From CAZMVY01 sp964653435 (GTDB taxonomy: Bacteria; Planctomycetota; Phycisphaerae; UBA1845; PWPN01), in assembly GCA_964653435.1 (NCBI GenBank), contig CAZZFA010000079.1, positions 1-27,527 of the forward strand: DNA of 27,527 nt, read 5' to 3'. Positions 21,272 through 27,527 of this stretch are shown here, piece by piece. Numbering within the stretch: position 1 is the stretch's first letter; every line of letters starts with the position of its first letter. A program made the translations under genes and the position numbers. A model generated the notes under the pieces. The model did no database searches, was not told the origin of the DNA, and was given only the letters and a program-made list of their open reading frames with translations.

Positions 21272-23725
21272 GTGAACGAGTCGAACGACAACATCCGCGT
21301 GCGCAAGAAAGCGGCCGATCCGCGGAGCCTGTCTCCGCTGCGTCGGCTTTTTGCGCAGGAGCGGGCGCTTGTCGTCGTGTGCACGATCGTCGGCGCCTCG
21401 GTCGGCCTTTACCGCCTCTGCACCGTCCCGCCGCAGTATGCAGCCACCGCGCGGCTCTACGTCGAGCCGGCCGACGCGATGGGCAACGTCGCGGTCGCCG
21501 GCACCGAAGGCGGCAAGACGGTTTCCGTGGCATCGCCGCCGACCGACCTTCTCCTGGGCACCGAGGTCAGCCGTCTGGCCGTCGAACTCGGCAATCTCGA
21601 GTCTTTGCCCTGCTTCGCCGGCGTGGCGGATCTGCCGCTTCAGATTGCTTCGCAACTCGAGGTCAAGACATCCGCGCCGCAATCGGGCCCCGGCCAGATC
21701 CAGGACTTGCGCTATACCTGCGGCGACCGAAAGGCCGCCGAACAGGTCCTGGAAAACATCATCTCCGCGTACGCGATCGCCGCGGAACGCTGGCGCTCCC
21801 AACGGATCACGGAGTCGCTTGCCGCCCTCGAAAAACAGCGGAAGCTGCTCCTCGACCGCCTCCAGCAGAAGCAGTCGGAAGTCCGACGGCTCCAGGAGGC
21901 CGATCCAGCCGCGTTCACTGCGGGCGACTCGCTCGTGCTCGACGGCCGGCTCAAGGCGCTCGTGGATGCGCGAATCCGCGCCGAGATTCGCCGCATCGAG
22001 GCCGAGGTGAGGCTGGCTACCCTGCAGGCCATGGCCGCGCCCGGTCCGCACGGTGCCGGAGCGGCTACGCGACCGGCAGAAACCGCCTTGGACGGCGCGG
22101 CGCTGGATTCGTGGATTTCGCGTGCCGGATTCGACGCAGGGTTGCCAAACGCGGCGGCCGGATTGCCCACGCCGTTTGTCCCGGCTGCGGAGGGCCTTAC
22201 GTGGAATGCCGCACATTCATCGAGTCGGGCAACGGCTGACGGTCCGTCGGAGGTCGATATTCCCCCGGCGTCGGGTGTCATCGATCTGGACGCCGAAGCA
22301 CGCTATGTGCAGCGGCTCGAGCAGGCGTGGGGACCCGAGCATCCGAAACTTCAGGCCGCCAAGGCCCGTCTGGCCGACCTCGAACGGCGGGCACGCCGGC
22401 AGGCCGGCCAGTCCGTTCGCATGGCCGAGGCGTACTTCCGTTACTGCCGCGACGAGGAGGAGCGCCTTCAGCGGGCCATCGACGCGCAGCGTTCCGCGCT
22501 GAGCCCCGGCACGGCCGGCGAGGCGGCGTTGCAGGCGAGGATTCTCCAGCAGGTCGTCGACCGCAGCAGCAAGCTGCTCGCCGTCGTATGCGAGAGCATC
22601 GATCATCTGAACCTCGAGGCGGCGTCGGCCGCCGTGGCCGGAGTCAGGATCACCACCGTAGTGCCGCCGAACGCCGCCCCGGTTTCGACCGGCGATCAGA
22701 GTCCGAGGCTTTTCCTCGTGCCGACCGGCATCGGCCTGTTGATCGGCTTCGCCCTGATGTATCTGCGAGGGCCGGGTTCCGGGGTGCGGGTTTCGGGGTC
22801 TGGAGGTTCGGTCCGCCACCCTGGACGGACGGGGCGTCTGCACGAAGCGGATCGGCGAATTGCCCCCGCATGCGATGCCGTGCTGGGGTGGGTTCCTTCG
22901 TTGCCTGTCGGGGCAGGTCGCGGCGCCCAGCGGGGTCTGGGGACCTGGGTGCTGCGTGAGAGCGACTCGGCGGCGGCCAAGGGGCTGCGTCGTCTGGGCA
23001 AGCGGATCATGCGTGCCGCGTCGCGGGCACAGGCACGTTGCATCCTCGTCACCAGCGCAGGGCCGAGGGAGGGTAAGTCCGTCGTGCTGGCGAATGTCGC
23101 GACGGCGATCGCGCAGACGGGGCGGCGGGTCCTTCTCGTGGACGCGAACTTTGAGCATCCTTCGCAGCACGTGCTGCTTTCCGACATTCTGAGTCTCGGC
23201 GAGTCTCCGGCGACGGGGACGGAGGGAATCACGATCGACGCCCTCGAAAGCGGCCGCGTCGCGGTGCGGACGCAGATCGAGACGCTCCGGGTCGTTCCGG
23301 CATGGCCCAAGCCGGCGCGGCCGAGGGAGGTCATCGAGTCGGCCGCTTTCGGCGAGTTCATCCGTCGCAGCACGGCGGAATACGATTTTGTGCTGATCGA
23401 CGCGCCGTCGCTGACCCGTCCGGAGGAGGTCGAGGTCCTGGCTGAGGCGACGGACGCGGTCATCTATGTCGAGACCGCGGCAAACGCCTCGTGGCGGACG
23501 AGCCGCGAGGTTTGCCGCCGGCTCCATCTGCCGGCCCTCGGGGTCATTGTGAACGCATTTGCGATCCAGGCTGCACGATCAGACCCACCGGCCGCCCGTG
23601 TTCCGAAGCGCCGCGAAGCGCGGCGTGGCGCCGCGTCTGTGGCGCAGGCGGAGCCGGAACTGAACGTGGAGGCGGTCTCGGGCGGTTGCATCGAGAGCGA
23701 ACCGCCTCCGGAGCCTTCTACCTGA
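21272..23725 (+). CDS. Wzc-like polysaccharide co-polymerase with BY-kinase-type ATPase domain
   Basis: This 817-residue inner-membrane protein sets chain length and drives export of polysaccharide. It has a Wzz-like N-terminus with a membrane segment at about residues 33-50, then PPQYAATARLYVEP. A long periplasmic coiled coil includes YVQRLEQAWGPEHPKLQAAKARL, and a second membrane segment is FLVPTGIGLLIGFALMYL. The cytoplasmic ATPase has Walker A SAGPREGKS (about 595-603), Walker A' VLLVDANFEHP (about 621-631) and Walker B YDFVLIDAP (about 703-711). The second Asp and the Arg of the usual DxDxR Walker A' are Asn and Glu, and the C-terminal tail has no tyrosine cluster, so autokinase activity is doubtful. 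I start at GTG 21272, with AAGG 8 bases upstream. Its TGA overlaps the ATG of the next gene. Confidence 0.87.
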   Translation: MNESNDNIRVRKKAADPRSLSPLRRLFAQERALVVVCTIVGASVGLYRLCTVPPQYAATARLYVEPADAMGNVAVAGTEGGKTVSVASPPTDLLLGTEVSRLAVELGNLESLPCFAGVADLPLQIASQLEVKTSAPQSGPGQIQDLRYTCGDRKAAEQVLENIISAYAIAAERWRSQRITESLAALEKQRKLLLDRLQQKQSEVRRLQEADPAAFTAGDSLVLDGRLKALVDARIRAEIRRIEAEVRLATLQAMAAPGPHGAGAATRPAETALDGAALDSWISRAGFDAGLPNAAAGLPTPFVPAAEGLTWNAAHSSSRATADGPSEVDIPPASGVIDLDAEARYVQRLEQAWGPEHPKLQAAKARLADLERRARRQAGQSVRMAEAYFRYCRDEEERLQRAIDAQRSALSPGTAGEAALQARILQQVVDRSSKLLAVVCESIDHLNLEAASAAVAGVRITTVVPPNAAPVSTGDQSPRLFLVPTGIGLLIGFALMYLRGPGSGVRVSGSGGSVRHPGRTGRLHEADRRIAPACDAVLGWVPSLPVGAGRGAQRGLGTWVLRESDSAAAKGLRRLGKRIMRAASRAQARCILVTSAGPREGKSVVLANVATAIAQTGRRVLLVDANFEHPSQHVLLSDILSLGESPATGTEGITIDALESGRVAVRTQIETLRVVPAWPKPARPREVIESAAFGEFIRRSTAEYDFVLIDAPSLTRPEEVEVLAEATDAVIYVETAANASWRTSREVCRRLHLPALGVIVNAFAIQAARSDPPAARVPKRREARRGAASVAQAEPELNVEAVSGGCIESEPPPEPST
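22771..22811 (+). repeat. G-rich low-complexity tract inside the Wzc-like gene
   Basis: GGGTTCCGGGG/TGCGGGTTTCGGGG units encode the Gly/Ser-rich linker GPGSGVRVSGSGGSV just after the second membrane segment. The tract lies where Wzc proteins have a variable linker. Confidence 0.6.
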
Positions 23726-24945
23726 TGAGAGTGTGTGCCATGCAGGCGAGAACGACACACGGATGTGCGATTCGGCCTGTGATGCGGCAGATGCCTCTGC
23801 TCATCGCCCTGCTTGCGTGCGCGTGCAACGCGCCGAGCTACCCGGGCATGCCGATCAGCGAGTTTCTGCAGGTGATGGAAGAGGAAGATGCGGCCCTGCG
23901 GGCGACATCCCGCCCCGCCGCCGAGATCACCACCCGGCCGGCCGTCAGCACGGCGGCGTACACGGTCGGCCCGTCGGACGTCCTGGAAATCACCATTTAC
24001 GGCCTCGATTCGCTCGATGCCCCGACCGTGCTGCCGGCCCGCGTCTCGGAGGAAGGCCGGATCGTCCTGCCGATGGTCGGGCCCCTCGCGGTGGACGGGC
24101 AGACGCTCGCCCAGATCGAGCGGATCATCACGGCGGCGTATTCCCCCCGCTATATTCTCAAGCCTCGCGTCCTGGTGGACGTGAAGCAATACCACCTGAC
24201 GCATGTTCTGGTGATCGCCGGGCCGGCCGGGGCTCGCGACGTGGCGTTGCGGCGAAACGAGCGGACGGTCCTGCAGTCGCTCGCCCGGGCCGAGGGGGGG
24301 ATCGGCGGCGCTCCGCAGCAGGTGTACATCCAGCCCGCCAGCGATCCGAACAAGCTCGAGGCGTTCGACCTGACCCGGGCCAGCGAGGTGGTGCGGCTGA
24401 TGGCGCGGCCGCCGCTGGACGAGGGCGACATCGTCATTGCCCGCGCGGCCCCGCCGCCGGTGGTCTACATCCACGGCCTGACGGCACACAACCGCACCGG
24501 CGGACTGGCCGGCGGGAACATCTACCCGATCCCCGAGACCGGTTTGCGCCTCCTGCAGGCCATTGCCGCCGCCGGCGGCCCGCCGACCGAATTCGATGCG
24601 GACAAGGTGGTACTCACGCGTCGCCTGCGCGACGGGCGTAATGCCCTGGTCGTCTTCAAGTGGAAGAACCTGGTGGACGGCAAGGAGCCCGATGTGGACC
24701 TTCGCCCTGGCGACGTAATCGAGATCCCGCACACGGCCCAGACGCGCACCGAGGAGTTCCTGCGACGTGCCCTGGTTTTCCAGGCGGGGATGACGGCCGT
24801 GTACGATCCGATCAGCCAGTTTGTTCCCACCGCCGTCAACGTGAGCGGCGGGAATCACGACGCCTACAGCATCCGCAAGCTGATTCTGTCCGACGTGGCG
24901 CTGAAGGCGACGAACCGGATTACCGCGCCCGTGCTTGGGCCGTGA
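23725..24945 (+). CDS. Wza-like outer-membrane polysaccharide export lipoprotein
   Basis: This 406-residue protein belongs to the OPX family that forms the outer-membrane exit channel. The signal has a lipobox around LLACAC (Cys 32 or 34). A polysaccharide-export domain follows (YTVGPSDVLEITIYGLDSL, RVSEEGRIVLPMVGPLAVDGQTL, PRVLVDVKQY). Two SLBB-like segments come next (HVLVIAGPAGARDVAL and VYIHGLTAHNRTGG...IAAAGGPPTEFDADKVVLTRR), then VDLRPGDVIEIPHT and a C-terminal amphipathic stretch. I start at ATG 23725, which overlaps the TGA of the Wzc-like gene (TGATG); ATG 23740 is an alternative. Tight coupling of the PCP and OPX genes implies they form one trans-envelope complex. Confidence 0.9.
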   Translation: MRVCAMQARTTHGCAIRPVMRQMPLLIALLACACNAPSYPGMPISEFLQVMEEEDAALRATSRPAAEITTRPAVSTAAYTVGPSDVLEITIYGLDSLDAPTVLPARVSEEGRIVLPMVGPLAVDGQTLAQIERIITAAYSPRYILKPRVLVDVKQYHLTHVLVIAGPAGARDVALRRNERTVLQSLARAEGGIGGAPQQVYIQPASDPNKLEAFDLTRASEVVRLMARPPLDEGDIVIARAAPPPVVYIHGLTAHNRTGGLAGGNIYPIPETGLRLLQAIAAAGGPPTEFDADKVVLTRRLRDGRNALVVFKWKNLVDGKEPDVDLRPGDVIEIPHTAQTRTEEFLRRALVFQAGMTAVYDPISQFVPTAVNVSGGNHDAYSIRKLILSDVALKATNRITAPVLGP

Positions 24946-25278
24946 CGGCCCCGGCCGGCGGGCTCCGGGAGCCCGATCCTCCGGTCAGGCGTGCCCGCAA
25001 GGCCCGCCGGCCCGTGAAGCGGTCGGGCAGGAGCGAGACGGCCGCCGCGGCGGATGTCGTGGCGGCGGAAGGCAGACGCAAGAGACACCCGGCGTCGAGC
25101 GGGCCTCATAAGGAGCGCCCGATCCCGCCTCCGGCACGGATGCGCTGCGCCTCTGCGTGCGCCGCACCCACGGGCACGGAGTGCAGGCATCGCAGGCACG
25201 GCTCACAGAACGTCGGCACACGGAAGCATGGAGGGCGGTCGATTGACCGCCACATCACTTGAGAGCCGGGGCGCACGG
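24946..25278. other. Intergenic region between export lipoprotein and ABC permease
   Basis: This 333-base gap lies within an otherwise compact operon. Frames crossing it are low-complexity, Arg/Ala-rich and not gene-like. A hairpin lies at 24960-24974. The permease may have its own promoter here, or the permease start may be further upstream (ATG 25228 is in frame). Confidence 0.5.
24960..24974 (+). terminator. Hairpin 15 bases after the Wza-like gene
   Basis: GGGCTC-CGG-GAGCCC is a perfect 6-bp stem shortly after the stop codon. No T-tract follows. It could attenuate transcription between the Wzc/Wza pair and the ABC pair, and so would be a natural target for the NusG paralogue. Confidence 0.3.
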
Positions 25279-26193
25279 ATGACTGCCCTTTCGACCCCCA
25301 ATACGGAACTCGAATCAGGCGAAATCGCCGCGGGCGAGACGACATCGCAGCGCCAGGCCGGCCCCCGGCCCCCGGTCCTTGCAGTTGTGGACATCTCCCC
25401 CGCGCTGCGGTCCTGGCGGCGCACGCTCGGGGACCTCTGGCAGCGGCGTGAGATCGTCGGCTACCTCGCCTGGCGCGACATTCAGGCGCGCTATCATCAG
25501 ACTACGCTGGGCGTCCTGTGGGCGCTGCTCCAGCCGCTCGCCGCGACGCTGGTGTACGCCGTCGTCTTCGGCCGGCTCGTCAAGATTCGATCCGGCGAGG
25601 TTCCGTATCCGCTGTTCGTCATGACGGGCCTGCTGTCCTGGCAGTTCATCGCGTCCGCCATCCAGCGATCGGCGAGCAGCCTCGTGGCCAACGGCGGCGT
25701 CATTCGCAAGGTGTACTTCCCGCGCCTGGCAATTCCGCTGGCCGCCGTCGTGGCCAGTCTTGTCGAGTTCGCGGCGGCCGCCCTTGTCCTGATCGGGATG
25801 ATGGTCAAGTACCGTTTCGCTCCGTCGGCGAACCTGCTACTCGCCCCCCTCATGATTTTTCTGGCCGGCGCGATGAGCCTGGGCATCGGTCTGGTTCTGG
25901 CGAATATCAACTGCTGGCTTCGCGATGTCATGCACGGCACCAGCTTCGCGTTGCAGATGTGGATGTTCCTGACCCCGGTTCTGTATCCGCCGTCGATGGT
26001 GCCCGATCGCTATCAGATCCTCATTCAGTGCAATCCGATGAGCGGCGTCATCGGCGGGTTCCGGTGGGCCTTTCTGGGCGTCGGGCCTGACTGGCCGGCC
26101 CTGGCGGCGTCGGCGGCGTGGGCAGCGCTCTTTCTCGTGATCGGCGGGGCCTGGTTCCGGCGGACGGAACGTGCCCTGGCGGATGTTCTCTGA
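25279..26193 (+). CDS. ABC-2 type polysaccharide exporter permease (Wzm-like)
   Basis: This 304-residue permease of the O-antigen/capsule exporter family moves a finished lipid-linked glycan across the inner membrane. Markers include LWQRREIVGYLAWRDIQARY, the conserved TTLGVLWALLQPLAATLVYAVVF, LFVMTGLLSWQFIASAI, VIRKVYFPRLAIPLAAVVASL and WMFLTPVLYPPSMVP. About six membrane helices follow a soluble N-terminus of roughly 65 residues. The start is ATG 25279; ATG 25228 would add 17 residues. The ATPase gene begins 16 bases after its stop, so the two form one transporter. Confidence 0.9.
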   Translation: MTALSTPNTELESGEIAAGETTSQRQAGPRPPVLAVVDISPALRSWRRTLGDLWQRREIVGYLAWRDIQARYHQTTLGVLWALLQPLAATLVYAVVFGRLVKIRSGEVPYPLFVMTGLLSWQFIASAIQRSASSLVANGGVIRKVYFPRLAIPLAAVVASLVEFAAAALVLIGMMVKYRFAPSANLLLAPLMIFLAGAMSLGIGLVLANINCWLRDVMHGTSFALQMWMFLTPVLYPPSMVPDRYQILIQCNPMSGVIGGFRWAFLGVGPDWPALAASAAWAALFLVIGGAWFRRTERALADVL

Positions 26194-26209
26194 ACGGAGC
26201 GGGTAACCC

Positions 26210-27472
26210 GTGAGCCACACGGCGATCCTGGTGGAGGGCCTTTCCAAGCGGTACCGCATTCGCGCGCCGCGGTCGCAAGCGCGGTCCGGGTTCCGGATTC
26301 CGGGGCTGGGGGTTGCGGGTTGCGGATTCCGTGACCTGTGGGCACTGCGCGACGTGTCGTTCGAGGTGCGCGCCGGCGAGGTCGTGGGGATCATCGGTCG
26401 CAACGGGGCCGGCAAGAGCACGCTGCTCAAGATCCTCAGCGGCGTCACCTGGCCCACGACGGGCCGGGCCCGGATGCGGGGCCGCGTGATCAGCCTCCTG
26501 GAGGTCGGCACCGGCTTTCACCCGGACCTCACCGGTCGCGAGAACGTCTATCTCAATGGCGCCCTGCTCGGCATGACGCGCGGTGAAATCCGCCGCAAGT
26601 TCGACGAGATCGTCGCCTTCGCCGAGGTGGAGCCGTTCCTCGACACCCCTATCAAGCACTACAGCACGGGCATGCAGATGCGCCTGGCATTCGCCGTGGC
26701 CGCCCACCTCGACGGCGAGATCATGATTGTGGACGAAGCCCTCTCCGTCGGCGACGCGGCCTTCCAGGCGAAATGCGCCGAGGCGATGGCGGCCGCCCGG
26801 GACGGGGGGCGGACGGTGCTGCTCGTGAGCCACAACGTCGCAATGCTGCGGGGGCTCGCCGGCCGGGCGATCCTCCTGCAGAACGGGCGCATCGAGGCCG
26901 ACGGGGCGATTCAGGACATCTGCGGACGCTACCTGGCCGCGAATGCGGACGTGGCGGAGGTGGATCTGCGGGACTATGCCTCCCGCGAGGGCACGGGCGA
27001 GGCTCGCTTCGAGGCCGTCCGCCTCCTCGGGCCGGACGGCGAGCCTACCAACCGCACCTGGCTGGGCGGCCCGCTGCACGTTCGTTTCCGGGTGACGTTC
27101 CATCAGCCGATCGCCGCGCCACAGTTCGGCGTCCGGGTCTACTCGACCGCGGGCGAACCGCTCGTGGACTTCCAGGGCCGGCACGCCGGCCTGTGCATTC
27201 CTCGTGCGGCCGGAGCGTGGGAGGTGGATCTCTGTGCGGATCCCTTCAACCTGTACCCCGGGCGCTACCTGCTGAGCCTGTGGGTGTACGACCGTTCGCT
27301 CACGCGTCTGCTCGATTATGTGAAGCTTTGTGCGTCACTGCTCGTCGAGCCGGCCGACCCGACCGGACGCGGCATCCAGTTGTGCCCGCAACAGGGCATG
27401 TTTTTCGTTGCCAGTCGCTGGAAGGCGCGCCCCCGGCCGGAGCCGGCCCTGTGTGTCGGGGCGGAGGCCTGA
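26210..27472 (+). CDS. ABC exporter ATPase with C-terminal glycan-binding domain (Wzt-like)
   Basis: This 420-residue ATPase partners the Wzm-like permease. The nucleotide-binding domain (about 1-245) has Walker A GRNGAGKSTLLK, the family-typical LLEVGTGFHPDLTGRENVYLN, signature YSTGMQMRLAFAVA, Walker B IMIVDEALSVGD, and the switch His in VSHN. After a linker, the C-terminal beta-sandwich (about 265-400) contains EARFEAVRLLGPDGEPT, PLHVRFRVTF, FGVRVYSTAGE and FNLYPGRYLLSLWVYD, matching the Wzt C-terminal domain that recognises the non-reducing end of the glycan. Start is GTG 26210, with GGAG 10 bases upstream. A loop between KRYRI and LWALRDVSFEV is encoded by a G-rich tract. The domain implies export of a polymer with a specific end structure. 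Confidence 0.92.
   Translation: MSHTAILVEGLSKRYRIRAPRSQARSGFRIPGLGVAGCGFRDLWALRDVSFEVRAGEVVGIIGRNGAGKSTLLKILSGVTWPTTGRARMRGRVISLLEVGTGFHPDLTGRENVYLNGALLGMTRGEIRRKFDEIVAFAEVEPFLDTPIKHYSTGMQMRLAFAVAAHLDGEIMIVDEALSVGDAAFQAKCAEAMAAARDGGRTVLLVSHNVAMLRGLAGRAILLQNGRIEADGAIQDICGRYLAANADVAEVDLRDYASREGTGEARFEAVRLLGPDGEPTNRTWLGGPLHVRFRVTFHQPIAAPQFGVRVYSTAGEPLVDFQGRHAGLCIPRAAGAWEVDLCADPFNLYPGRYLLSLWVYDRSLTRLLDYVKLCASLLVEPADPTGRGIQLCPQQGMFFVASRWKARPRPEPALCVGAEA
26286..26328 (+). repeat. G-rich low-complexity tract inside the Wzt-like gene
   Basis: Units such as CCGGGTTCCGGATTCCGGGG and GGGGGTTGCGGGTTGCGG encode SGFRIPGLGVAGCGF, a loop between the first beta strand and the ALRDVSFEV strand. That loop varies in length across Wzt proteins, so the insertion looks tolerated. 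Confidence 0.6.
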
Positions 27473-27479
27473 AGGCGGG

Positions 27480-27526
27480 CGGGCCGTCGGGGGCTGTTGG
27501 GGGGTTGGGGGCAGGGATTGGGGGGC
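27480..27526 (+). repeat. G-rich low-complexity tract after the Wzt-like gene
   Basis: This is a run of GGGGGCTGTTGGGGGGTTGGGGG type just past the stop codon of the ATPase gene, reaching the edge of the window. It is the only one of the four tracts that is outside a gene here. Confidence 0.55.
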
Positions 27527-27527
27527 A

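Noticed and set aside
24660..25262. Frame running from the Wza-like gene into the intergenic gap
   Set aside because: Its first part overlaps a certain gene in another frame and the rest is Arg/Pro-rich low-complexity sequence.
27480..27527. Telomere- or CRISPR-like repeat at the right edge
   Set aside because: Unit length is irregular and there are no spacers. It matches the G-rich tracts seen inside nearby genes.

Overview
The window looks like chromosomal DNA from a GC-rich Gram-negative bacterium, most likely a planctomycete near the class Phycisphaerae. This is an inference. It rests on a secreted protein ending in two dockerin-like repeats of the GDVDLxDFxxFQDCFNGPNRP type, which I associate with that group, on paralogous secreted proteins sharing an AFTYQGRLKSAG N-terminal domain, on a Kdo (LPS) gene, and on mixed translation signals in which some genes have a strong Shine-Dalgarno (SD) sequence and others have a -10-like box almost touching the start codon.

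Layout. 1-437: intergenic, with a long inverted repeat and a perfect hairpin. 438-2034 (+): kdsA, then a LON substrate-binding-domain protein. 2140-8340 (-): four secreted-protein genes in a row, namely two large beta-helix-like fibre proteins joined by an ATGA stop/start overlap, a shorter relative, and a dockerin-type protein. The three fibre-like proteins are mosaics of shared N-terminal and C-terminal modules. 8970-12745 (-): a flotillin (YqiK-type), its membrane OB-fold partner (YqiJ-type) and an upstream sigma-70-family factor. 13244-14849 (+): a lipoprotein alpha/beta-hydrolase and a small membrane protein. 14887-16152 (-): a cupin protein resembling class I mannose-6-phosphate isomerases.

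16490-27472 is an exopolysaccharide or surface-glycan export locus built around a divergent intergenic region (20828-21271). Leftward run a WecA/MraY-like glycan-initiating phosphotransferase, a specialised NusG paralogue and an ExeA-like AAA ATPase with a long coiled coil. Rightward run a Wzc-like polysaccharide co-polymerase with an ATPase domain, a Wza-like outer-membrane export lipoprotein, and a Wzm/Wzt ABC exporter whose ATPase carries a glycan-recognition domain. Together they can start a lipid-linked glycan, sustain transcription of a long operon, and export the product. The locus probably continues beyond the right edge.

The most unusual points are the domain-shuffled fibre cassette with recent sequence homogenisation, G-rich low-complexity tracts inside export genes, an aspartate ladder in the YqiJ-like protein, a BY-kinase domain with altered catalytic motifs, and several intergenic palindromes. 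I saw no rRNA, tRNA, CRISPR array, transposase or phage gene. I did not find a clear wholly new system. The fibre cassette and the hybrid export locus are the best candidates for follow-up.
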